Part shown: positions 7,493-15,265 of the stretch, piece by piece | Numbering within the stretch: the stretch's first letter is position 1 | How the letters are laid out: each line of letters opens with the position of its first letter | Source: Castellaniella sp049651205 | GTDB lineage: Bacteria; Pseudomonadota; Gammaproteobacteria; Burkholderiales; Burkholderiaceae_B | Length of the DNA stretch: 64,000 nt | Assembly (NCBI RefSeq): GCF_049651205.1 | Contig: NZ_JBASBR010000011.1 | Coordinates: 1-64,000 of the forward strand | Direction of reading: 5' to 3' | The notes under the pieces: generated by a model | Told to the model about the DNA's origin: nothing | The model's database searches: none | The model's input: the letters and a program-made list of their open reading frames with translations, nothing else | Program-made: the position numbers and the translations under genes

Positions 7493-9268
7493 GTGGCTGC
7501 TGTCAACAAATCTATCCCACGCCGCCAGTTCGATGTGGTGGTCGTTGGCGCCGGCGGGGCCGGCCTGCGCTGCGCCCTGCAACTGTCCAATGCAGGCCTC
7601 ACCGTTGCGGTGCTGACCAAAGTATTTCCTACCCGCTCACACACCGTGGCTGCCCAAGGCGGCGTCAGTGCGTCACTGGGCAACATGAGCGAAGACCACT
7701 GGCAATGGCACATGTACGATACCGTCAAGGGCTCCGACTGGCTGGGCGACCAAGACTCCATCGAGTTCATGGTGCGCGAAGCCCCCAATGCCGTCTACGA
7801 GCTCGAGCACTTCGGCATGCCCTTCGACCGCAACCCTGATGGCACCATTTATCAGCGTCCGTTTGGCGGCCATACTTCCCACTTTGGCGAGAAACCCGTC
7901 CAGCGCGCCTGTGCGGCGGCCGACCGCACCGGACACGCCATGCTGCACACGCTGTATCAGCGTAATGTTGCCTCCCGCACCAATTTCTTCGTCGAATGGA
8001 TGGCGCTGGATCTCCTGCGCAACAACGACGGTGATGTGCTGGGTGTAACCGCCATGGAAATGGAAACCGGCGATATCTACATCCTCGAAGCCAAGCACAC
8101 GGTGCTGGCCACGGGTGGTGCAGGCCGCATCTGGGCAGCTACCACCAACGCCTTCATCAACACAGGCGATGGCCTGGGCATGGCGGCGCGTGCCGGTATC
8201 CCGCTGCAAGACATGGAGTTCTGGCAGTTTCACCCCACCGGGGTGGCTGGCGCCGGCGTGCTGATCACCGAAGGCGTGCGCGGCGAGGGTGGTTTCCTGC
8301 TTAACAAGGATGGCGAGCGCTTCATGGAGCGCTACGCACCTCAGCTTAAAGATCTTGCCCCACGCGACTTCGTCTCCCGCTCGATGGACCAGGAAATCAA
8401 AGAAGGCCGCGGCTGTGGCGACGGCAGCCACGTGCTGCTCAAGCTGGATCACCTGGGCGCAGAAACCATCATGAAGCGCCTGCCGTCGATTCGCGAAATT
8501 GCCATCAAGTTTGCCAATATCGATCCCATCAAGGATCCCATCCCCGTGGTGCCCACCATTCACTATCAGATGGGTGGCATCCCCGCCAACTATCACGGGC
8601 AGGTAATGACGCTGGTTAACGGCGAAGAAAAAGTAGTCAACGGGCTGTATGCCATTGGCGAGTGCGCGGCCACGTCCGTGCACGGTGCCAACCGGCTGGG
8701 TACCAACTCACTGCTTGATCTGATCGTGTTTGGCCGGTCTGCCGGTAACTTCATCGTGGCACAACACCCCGAGAAGCAGCACAGCCATGCCGTTTTGCCG
8801 GATACCGACATCGAGGCCTCGCTGGATCGCGTCAATCGTCTCGAGTCGCGCACCTCTGGCGAAAAGCCCCAGGATGTCGTGCACAAGATGCAGCAGGCCA
8901 TGCAAAGCCACTATGGTGTGTTCCGCAAGCTCGACAAGCTCAAAGAGGGCGAACAAGTCATCAACAGCCTGGTGCCCGAAATCGAAAACATGTATTTCGC
9001 AGACAAGTCCAAGGTGTTCAACACGGCACGCCTTGAGGCCCTCGAAGTCACCAACATGATCGAAGTGGCCCGTGCCACTTCCAAGTCGGCTGCCAACCGC
9101 CTCGAATCCCGTGGCGCGCATGCCCTCGACGAATATCCCGAGCGTGATGACGTCAACTGGCTCAAGCATACCCTGTGGTTTGCTCCCGATAATCGGCTCG
9201 ACTACAAGCCTGTGCGCATGAAGCCCCTGACCGTCGACACCATTCCGCCCAAGGCGCGGACTTTCTAA
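7493..9268 (+). CDS. sdhA: Succinate dehydrogenase flavoprotein subunit
   Basis: SdhA oxidises succinate to fumarate and passes electrons to SdhB. The 591-residue protein shows the FAD-binding VVVGAGGAG near residues 16-24 and RSHTVAAQGG with His50, the residue that carries covalent FAD. It also has the substrate region FWQFHPTGVAGAGVLITEG and HYQMGGIPAN. The length matches the family. The start codon is GTG at 7493, one base after the sdhD stop. The covalent flavin is probably loaded with help from SdhE, encoded two genes downstream. Confidence 0.97.
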   Translation: MAAVNKSIPRRQFDVVVVGAGGAGLRCALQLSNAGLTVAVLTKVFPTRSHTVAAQGGVSASLGNMSEDHWQWHMYDTVKGSDWLGDQDSIEFMVREAPNAVYELEHFGMPFDRNPDGTIYQRPFGGHTSHFGEKPVQRACAAADRTGHAMLHTLYQRNVASRTNFFVEWMALDLLRNNDGDVLGVTAMEMETGDIYILEAKHTVLATGGAGRIWAATTNAFINTGDGLGMAARAGIPLQDMEFWQFHPTGVAGAGVLITEGVRGEGGFLLNKDGERFMERYAPQLKDLAPRDFVSRSMDQEIKEGRGCGDGSHVLLKLDHLGAETIMKRLPSIREIAIKFANIDPIKDPIPVVPTIHYQMGGIPANYHGQVMTLVNGEEKVVNGLYAIGECAATSVHGANRLGTNSLLDLIVFGRSAGNFIVAQHPEKQHSHAVLPDTDIEASLDRVNRLESRTSGEKPQDVVHKMQQAMQSHYGVFRKLDKLKEGEQVINSLVPEIENMYFADKSKVFNTARLEALEVTNMIEVARATSKSAANRLESRGAHALDEYPERDDVNWLKHTLWFAPDNRLDYKPVRMKPLTVDTIPPKARTF

Positions 9269-9281
9269 TCCGGACACCGTC

Positions 9282-9995
9282 ATGACTAAACGTATCGTCA
9301 AATTCGAAATCTATCGCTACGACCCAGACAAGGACGAGCGCCCGTACATGCAAAAGCTCGAGGTCGAGCTCCAGCCCTCCGACAAGATGCTGCTGGACGC
9401 CATCCTGCGCATCAAAAACGAGGTGGACGACAGCCTGGCGCTGCGCCGTTCGTGTCGCGAAGGCGTCTGCGGTTCGGATGCAATGAACATCAACGGCCAT
9501 AACGGCCTGGCGTGCACCACCAACCTGCTGACGCTCTCCGAGCCCATCGTCCTCAAGCCGCTACCCGGCCTGCCGGTGGTGCGTGATCTGATCGTGGACA
9601 TGACGTTCTTCTACGAGCAGTACCACTCGATCAAACCGTACCTGATCAACGACGAGCCGCCTCCCGAAAAAGAGCGCCTGCAGTCTCCCGAAGAGCGCGA
9701 AGAGCTTAACGGCCTGTACGAATGCATTTTGTGTGGGTGCTGTTCAACCGCCTGCCCGTCGTTCTGGTGGAATCCCGATAAATTTGTGGGGCCGGCCGGC
9801 TTGCTGCAAGCCTATCGCTTTATCGCCGACTCCCGCGACCGCGCCACCGGCGAGCGTCTCGACGATCTCGAAGATCCCTATCGCCTGTTCCGCTGCCACA
9901 CGATCATGAACTGTACCGAAGTCTGTCCGAAGGGGCTGAATCCCTCGGCAGCCATCGGCAAGATCAAGGAAATGCTTGTTCGGCGTACGGTTTAG
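9282..9995 (+). CDS. sdhB: Succinate dehydrogenase iron-sulfur subunit
   Basis: SdhB carries electrons from SdhA to ubiquinone at the membrane anchors. The 237-residue protein has the [2Fe-2S] ligands in SCREGVCGSDAM plus a downstream Cys (GLAC), the [4Fe-4S] motif CILCGCCSTACPSFWW, and the [3Fe-4S] set CHTIMNCTEVCPKGLNP. All expected cysteines are present. It lies 13 bp after sdhA and is followed 8 bp later by sdhE. Confidence 0.97.
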   Translation: MTKRIVKFEIYRYDPDKDERPYMQKLEVELQPSDKMLLDAILRIKNEVDDSLALRRSCREGVCGSDAMNINGHNGLACTTNLLTLSEPIVLKPLPGLPVVRDLIVDMTFFYEQYHSIKPYLINDEPPPEKERLQSPEEREELNGLYECILCGCCSTACPSFWWNPDKFVGPAGLLQAYRFIADSRDRATGERLDDLEDPYRLFRCHTIMNCTEVCPKGLNPSAAIGKIKEMLVRRTV

Positions 9996-10003
9996 GTTTC
10001 CGC

Positions 10004-10267
10004 ATGTCTGGCGATCTCACAGATCTTGATCGCGCGCGCCTGCGTTGGCGGGCGCGCCGCGGTCTGCTCGAAAACGACCTCATCATCACGCGTTTCCTGG
10101 ATACCTTCGAGACGCAGTTGTCCGAGGCTGACGTACGGGCACTGACACAGCTATTTGAAATGGGCGACAACGAATTGCTCGATGTCCTTCTGGGGCGGAC
10201 GGAGGTTTCCGGTGTCTATGACACCCCGGACATCCGTCGTCTGGTCGAGCAAATGAAGGCGCTGTAA
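10004..10267 (+). CDS. sdhE: FAD assembly factor SdhE
   Basis: SdhE (YgfY/Sdh5) is a small cytosolic factor that promotes covalent flavinylation of SdhA. The 87-residue protein carries the family signature RRGLLENDL (RGxxE, about residues 18-26) on the first helix and the acidic LFEMGDNELLDVLLGR segment. Its place between sdhB and gltA fits the role. Confidence 0.93.
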   Translation: MSGDLTDLDRARLRWRARRGLLENDLIITRFLDTFETQLSEADVRALTQLFEMGDNELLDVLLGRTEVSGVYDTPDIRRLVEQMKAL

Positions 10268-10283
10268 CTTTAAGGAAAATCAC

Positions 10284-11579
10284 ATGCAGCTATCCGAAAA
10301 TAAGGCCACGCTATCGTTTTCCGACGGTAGTCCGTCGGTTGACTTTCCCGTGTATCAGGGCACGGTAGGCCCCAATGTCATCGATATTCGCAAGTTGTAC
10401 AGCCAGACGGGCATGTTTACTTACGATCCCGGTTTCCTGGCCACCGCATCCTGCGAATCCGCCATTACCTTTATCGATGGTGAGAAAGGGCAGTTGCTGT
10501 ATCGCGGCTACCCCATCGATCAGCTGGCACAAAATTGTGATTTCCTGACCGTCTGCTACCTGATCATGAACGGCGAGCTGCCCAACGGCGAGCAAAAACA
10601 GACGTTTGATGATCTGGTCACCCACCACACGCTGGTGCACGAGCAGATGCACAAGTTCTTGCAGGGCTTCCGCCGGGATGCACATCCGATGGCTGTGCTG
10701 ACGGGCCTGGTGGGCGCCTTGTCGGCGTTCTACCATGATTCCACCGACATCACTGATCCGCATCATCGCGAGGTTTCCGCGATTCGCCTGATCGCCAAGA
10801 TGCCCACGCTGGTGGCCATGGCCTACAAGCATTCGCTGGGCCAGCCCTTCATCTATCCGCAAAATAACCTGTCCTATACGGGTAATTTCCTGCGTATGAT
10901 GTTTGCCACGCCGTGCGATGACTATAAAGTCAACGATGTCGTCGAGCGTGCGTTGGATCGCATCTTTATTTTGCATGCCGACCACGAGCAAAATGCGTCC
11001 ACGTCCACTGTACGTCTGTGCGGTTCTTCGGGCACCAACCCGTTTGCTGCCATTGCAGCAGGTGTGGCGTGCCTGTGGGGCCCGGCGCACGGTGGTGCCA
11101 ACGAAGCCTGCCTGAACATGCTCGAAACACTCCAGGCCAACGGAGGCGTCGCCAAGGTTGGCGAGTTCATGGAAAAGGTCAAGGACAAGAACTCCGGCGT
11201 GCGTCTGATGGGCTTTGGTCATCGTGTCTATAAAAACCACGATCCCCGCGCCACGATGATGCAGGAAACCTGCCGCGAAGTGCTGGATGCGCTGGGCTTG
11301 CACAACGATCCCTTGTTCAAGCTGGCCATGGAAGTCGAACGCATTGCACTCGAAGACAAGTACTTCGTCGAGCGCAAGCTGTACCCCAACGTCGACTTCT
11401 ACTCAGGCATCGTTCAGCGCGCCATCGGTATCCCGACCTCGCTGTTTACGGCCATCTTTGCGCTGGCCCGTACAGTGGGCTGGATTGCCCAATGGAACGA
11501 AATGCTGTCTGATCCCAACTACAAGATCGGGCGTCCGCGTCAGTTGTACACGGGCGCGGCGGTACGCAATGTGAAATAA
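10284..11579 (+). CDS. gltA: Citrate synthase (type II)
   Basis: It condenses acetyl-CoA and oxaloacetate into citrate, the entry step of the TCA cycle. The 431-residue length and N-terminal beta region (LSFSDGSPSVDFPVYQGTVG) fit the hexameric, NADH-sensitive proteobacterial type. The catalytic elements are GPAHGGANEACLNML, FGHRVYKNHDPRA and NVDFYSGIV with the catalytic Asp. The GHRVY form separates it from PrpC at 2320-3537. It is probably the last gene of the sdh transcript, since a strong terminator follows. Confidence 0.97.
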   Translation: MQLSENKATLSFSDGSPSVDFPVYQGTVGPNVIDIRKLYSQTGMFTYDPGFLATASCESAITFIDGEKGQLLYRGYPIDQLAQNCDFLTVCYLIMNGELPNGEQKQTFDDLVTHHTLVHEQMHKFLQGFRRDAHPMAVLTGLVGALSAFYHDSTDITDPHHREVSAIRLIAKMPTLVAMAYKHSLGQPFIYPQNNLSYTGNFLRMMFATPCDDYKVNDVVERALDRIFILHADHEQNASTSTVRLCGSSGTNPFAAIAAGVACLWGPAHGGANEACLNMLETLQANGGVAKVGEFMEKVKDKNSGVRLMGFGHRVYKNHDPRATMMQETCREVLDALGLHNDPLFKLAMEVERIALEDKYFVERKLYPNVDFYSGIVQRAIGIPTSLFTAIFALARTVGWIAQWNEMLSDPNYKIGRPRQLYTGAAVRNVK

Positions 11580-11599
11580 CTTTCACACGTATATCTGTT

Positions 11600-11633
11600 A
11601 AAAGACGGGCACGGTGACGTGCCCGTCTTTTTA
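11600..11633 (+). terminator. Intrinsic terminator after gltA
   Basis: A perfect 12-bp stem (11601-11612 against 11619-11630; core gacgggcac) with a 6-base loop ends in a T-run (five T at 11628-11632). It lies 21 bp after the gltA stop and ends the sdh-gltA transcript. The next gene starts only 20 bp later, with its ribosome site outside the hairpin. Confidence 0.9.
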
Positions 11634-11652
11634 TTGCCCTCCGGAGACCCAC

Positions 11653-12666
11653 ATGTCTGATTTGCTGTACCTGGATCCTGCTGAAATCGAAGCCCTATGC
11701 AAACGCGTGCTGCATCAGCATGGCCTGGATGAGGCCCATGCGGCAGCCATTACCCGGGTGGTGCTGGCCGGGCAACGGGATGATTGCCAATCTCACGGGA
11801 TCTACCGCATCCTGGATGTGGTGCGCACCATTAGCCTTGGGAAGGTCAACTTGCAAGCCCAGCCCCAGGTGCTTGAGAGCACTGGTGCCATCGTGAAGGT
11901 AGAGGCCGACGGCGGCTTTGCACCGCTGGCGTTCGAATGTGGTCTTGAGCCCCTGGCCGCAAGCGCACGCAGCCACGGCCTGGCGGCACTGGTCATCCGG
12001 CATTGCGTGCATTTCTCGGCCCTTTGGCCCGAGATCGAAGCCTTGACAGACCGTGGCTTGGCGGCTTTGGCGCTTACCCCCAGCCATGCCTGGGTGGCGC
12101 CGGCAGGCGGGCGTGGGCCCACGCTGGGCACCAATCCTATCGCCTTTGGCTGGCCGCGGCCTGGTACGGATCCCTATGTGTTCGACCTCGCCACCAGTGC
12201 CATTGCGCGAGGCGACCTCGAACTGCATCGCCGTGCAGGCAGTGCTTTGCCTGCTGCCTGTGGCGTGGATGAACAAGGGCAGCCCTCTACGGATCCCCTG
12301 GCCGTGATGGCCGGTGCCATGCTGACCTTTGGTGGACACAAGGGCTCTGCCTTGTCCACGATGGTGGAACTTTTGGCCGGCGCCCTGATTGGCGACTGGC
12401 TCAGTCTGGAGTCTTTGGCATTTGATGGCGGGCAGGGGGCGTCGCCGCGCCATGGCGAATTGATCCTGGCGTTTGATCCTGCTGTCTTTGGAGATCGGGA
12501 TACCGCCATAGCACGGGCGGAGCGCTTGTTTGCCGCTATCGAAGGCCAGGGTGCCCGGCTGCCGTCCCAGCGGCGATTTGCCGCTCGCGCACGCAGCCGC
12601 GAGCACGGAATTGCCGTGCCGCGTGCGCTGTTCAACGAGATTGAAGCCTTGGTGTTACCGGCCTGA
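11653..12666 (+). CDS. Malate/L-lactate dehydrogenase-family oxidoreductase, probably an imine reductase (DpkA-like)
   Basis: The 337-residue protein belongs to the Ldh_2 family of NAD(P)H oxidoreductases with a non-Rossmann fold. It shows QSHGIYRI (residues about 46-53) with the conserved active-site His, the cofactor region GTNPIAFGWPRPG, and the segment FGGHKGSALSTMVELLAGAL. The stretch HRRAGSALPAACGVDEQGQPSTDP resembles delta1-piperideine-2-carboxylate / delta1-pyrroline-2-carboxylate reductases (DpkA) more than malate or lactate dehydrogenases; this is my judgement from motifs. The ATG at 11653 has GGAG 8 bases upstream. Its 3' end overlaps the convergent maeB by 12 bp. Confidence 0.8.
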   Translation: MSDLLYLDPAEIEALCKRVLHQHGLDEAHAAAITRVVLAGQRDDCQSHGIYRILDVVRTISLGKVNLQAQPQVLESTGAIVKVEADGGFAPLAFECGLEPLAASARSHGLAALVIRHCVHFSALWPEIEALTDRGLAALALTPSHAWVAPAGGRGPTLGTNPIAFGWPRPGTDPYVFDLATSAIARGDLELHRRAGSALPAACGVDEQGQPSTDPLAVMAGAMLTFGGHKGSALSTMVELLAGALIGDWLSLESLAFDGGQGASPRHGELILAFDPAVFGDRDTAIARAERLFAAIEGQGARLPSQRRFAARARSREHGIAVPRALFNEIEALVLPA

Positions 12667-14958
12667 AGCGGCTTGGGTGGCCTCTTGCTGGGCATCCACC
12701 ACGGCCAGTGCCGTCATGTTCACAATCCGGCGCACCGTCGAGCTGGTGGTAAGGATATGAACCGGGCGGGCTGCCCCTAGCAACACCGGGCCCATGGCCA
12801 CGCCATGACTGCCCGTCATCTTGAGCATGTTGTAGGTGATGTTGCCGGCATCCAGGTTGGGAGTGATCAGCAGATTGGCCGGACCCTTCAGGGTGGTGTC
12901 GGGATAGGCCTTGGTGCGCGTTGCTTCTGACAGCGCTGAGTCTGCGTGCATCTCGCCGTCCACTTCGAGGTCTGGTGCTTTTGTAGCAATCAACTGACGG
13001 GCCAGTGCCATTTTGCGTGATGAGGCTGTTGGACGGCTGCCGAAGTTGGAATGGGACAGCAAGGCCACCTTGGGTACCACGCCAAAGCGGCGAACTTCCT
13101 CGGCGGCAAGGATGGTCATATCGGCGATTTGCTCGGCCGAGGGGTCTTCGTTGACGTGGGTGTCGCAGATAAAGAGCGTCTGCGTGGGCAGCATCAGGAC
13201 GTTCATGGCGGCATAGGTGCCGGCGCCGGATTTCAGCCCGATCACTTCTTCGACGTATTTCAGCTGGTTATCAAAGCGGCTGCCCACGCCGCAAATCATG
13301 GCGTCTACATCGCCGCGTTGCAGCAACATTACGCCAATCAGTGAGTTGTGCTTGCGCACCATCGCCTTGGCGATGTCGGGTGTAACGCCTTCGCGGCCGC
13401 GAAGCTTGTAGTAGGCGCTCCAGGTTTCATTAAACCGGTCGTCGTCTTCGGGGTTGACGATTTCGATGTTTTTGCCCGGCACCAGGCGCAGGCCAAATTT
13501 CTGGATGCGCATCTCGATGACGGCGGGGCGCCCCACCAGCACAGGCTGGGCAATGCCTTCGTCCAGCACTGTCTGGGCTGCGCGCAGTACGCGCTCGTCT
13601 TCGCCGTCTGCGTAGATAACCCGCTTGGGTGCCGATTTTGCCTGATGAAATAGCGGCCGCATCAACTGACCGGAGTGGTAGACGATGCTCATCAGCGACT
13701 GCCGATAGGCGTCCATATCTTCGATCGGGCGGCGTGCCACGCCGGAGGCGGCGGCGGCTTCGGCCACAGCCGGTGCAATCTTGAGGATCAGGCGTGGATC
13801 GAAGGGCTTGGGGATGATGTATTCGGGGCCAAACGTCAGGTCTTCATCGGCATAGGCACCTGCAACCTCGGCGCTGCTTTCCGCCTCGGCAAGCTCGGCG
13901 ATGGCTTTTACGCAGGCCAGTTTCATCTCTTCGTTGATGACAGTGGCCCCGCAATCCAGGGCACCCCTGAATATAAAGGGGAAACACAGGACGTTATTGA
14001 CCTGGTTGGGATAATCCGAGCGGCCGGTGGCCATGATGCAGTCGGGGCGGGCGGCCTTGGCGTCTTCAGGCAGGATCTCGGGGTCGGGGTTGGCCAGCGC
14101 CAGGATCATGGGGCGATCCGCCATGCTGCGAACCATATCCTGCGTCAGTACGCCCGGGGCAGAGCAACCCAGAAAGACATCTGCATCCTTGCAAACATCA
14201 GCCAAGGTACGGGCATCCGTTTGTTGCGAGTAACGGGCCTTGTTGGGCTCCATGTGCTCGTCACGCCCTTGCCAGATGACGCCGCGTGAATCCACCACAT
14301 AGATGTTTTTTTGTGATATGCCCAGCTTGACCAGAAGATCCAGACAGGCAATGGCGGCCGCACCGGCGCCCGAGCACACCAGTTTTACTTCACTGATTTT
14401 TTTGCCGACAACCTTCAGGCCATTCAGAATGGCGGCCGACGAAATAATGGCTGTTCCGTGCTGGTCGTCGTGAAACACCGGGATTTTCATGCGTGCGCGC
14501 AGCTTTTTCTCGATGTAGAAGCACTCGGGGGCCTTGATGTCCTCGAGGTTGACGCCACCCAGGGTAGGCTCGAGCGCCGCGATGATATCCACCAGCTTGT
14601 CGGGGTCGTGCTCGTCGAGTTCAATATCAAAGACGTCGATGCCGGCAAATTTCTTGAATAGGCAGCCTTTGCCTTCCATCACGGGCTTGGCCGCCATGGG
14701 GCCGATATTGCCCAGGCCCAGCACAGCGGTGCCGTTGGTGACGACACCAACCAAATTGGCGCGCGAGGTATATCGGGCGGCAGCGGCTTCGCCTTCGGCA
14801 TGGATAGCCATGCTGGCAGTGGCAACGCCCGGCGAGTAGGCAAGAGAGAGGTCATCCTGGTTTGCCAGCGGCTTGGTGGGGACAACCGAGATTTTCCCGG
14901 GAACGGGAAAGGCGTGATAATCGAGGGCCATTTTGGCACGTTGATCTTTTAAATCCAT
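12655..14958 (-). CDS. maeB: NADP-dependent malic enzyme with phosphotransacetylase-like domain
   Basis: It decarboxylates malate to pyruvate with NADP+, linking the TCA cycle to pyruvate and NADPH supply. The 767-residue hybrid has an N-terminal malic enzyme half (to about residue 430; SLAYSPGVA, the metal site FHDDQHGTA, and the nucleotide loop CSGAGAAAIACLDLL). The C-terminal phosphate acetyltransferase-like half (about 440-767; VIYADGEDERVLRAA, SNFGSRPTASSRKMA) is usually regulatory, binding acetyl-CoA, rather than catalytic. It is transcribed against the surrounding TCA genes and away from sucA. Confidence 0.95.
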   Translation of the reverse strand: MDLKDQRAKMALDYHAFPVPGKISVVPTKPLANQDDLSLAYSPGVATASMAIHAEGEAAAARYTSRANLVGVVTNGTAVLGLGNIGPMAAKPVMEGKGCLFKKFAGIDVFDIELDEHDPDKLVDIIAALEPTLGGVNLEDIKAPECFYIEKKLRARMKIPVFHDDQHGTAIISSAAILNGLKVVGKKISEVKLVCSGAGAAAIACLDLLVKLGISQKNIYVVDSRGVIWQGRDEHMEPNKARYSQQTDARTLADVCKDADVFLGCSAPGVLTQDMVRSMADRPMILALANPDPEILPEDAKAARPDCIMATGRSDYPNQVNNVLCFPFIFRGALDCGATVINEEMKLACVKAIAELAEAESSAEVAGAYADEDLTFGPEYIIPKPFDPRLILKIAPAVAEAAAASGVARRPIEDMDAYRQSLMSIVYHSGQLMRPLFHQAKSAPKRVIYADGEDERVLRAAQTVLDEGIAQPVLVGRPAVIEMRIQKFGLRLVPGKNIEIVNPEDDDRFNETWSAYYKLRGREGVTPDIAKAMVRKHNSLIGVMLLQRGDVDAMICGVGSRFDNQLKYVEEVIGLKSGAGTYAAMNVLMLPTQTLFICDTHVNEDPSAEQIADMTILAAEEVRRFGVVPKVALLSHSNFGSRPTASSRKMALARQLIATKAPDLEVDGEMHADSALSEATRTKAYPDTTLKGPANLLITPNLDAGNITYNMLKMTGSHGVAMGPVLLGAARPVHILTTSSTVRRIVNMTALAVVDAQQEATQAASGR

Positions 14959-15265
14959 GATTGCAATTGCTCCAGCGGTTTTATTGATATGGTGCTGTCG
15001 TGATCAGTGAGGGCTGAGACTGATCCGTGCAAGTGTTTGATAATACCAACGCCAATCTTGTGAAAAGCGGCATAGAACCAGCGTTTTGGGCCGATCAGTT
15101 TATACCTGCGTGGTAACACGCGTATACTTTAGCCTTAATACGGCTTATGCAAGGCGTCGTACACTAGCCTTCTGCCTCTGCTATCCGCTTATCGGCCTGG
15201 CCGAGTCGCGGAAGGTTTTTCAATCTGCATCGTTCGGGTGAAGCACCCGCCAGGTGAAGCGCACA
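14959..15265. other. Intergenic control region between divergent maeB and sucA
   Basis: This 307-bp stretch holds no supported gene. It must contain divergent promoters for maeB and sucA. A possible sucA -10 element TATACT lies at 15123-15128, beside a small dyad (gcgtg/cacgc, 15108-15121) that could be an operator, but no convincing -35 is visible. The sucA leader would then be about 130 nt. The ribosome site for sucA is AGGTGAAG at 15252-15259. Confidence 0.4.
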
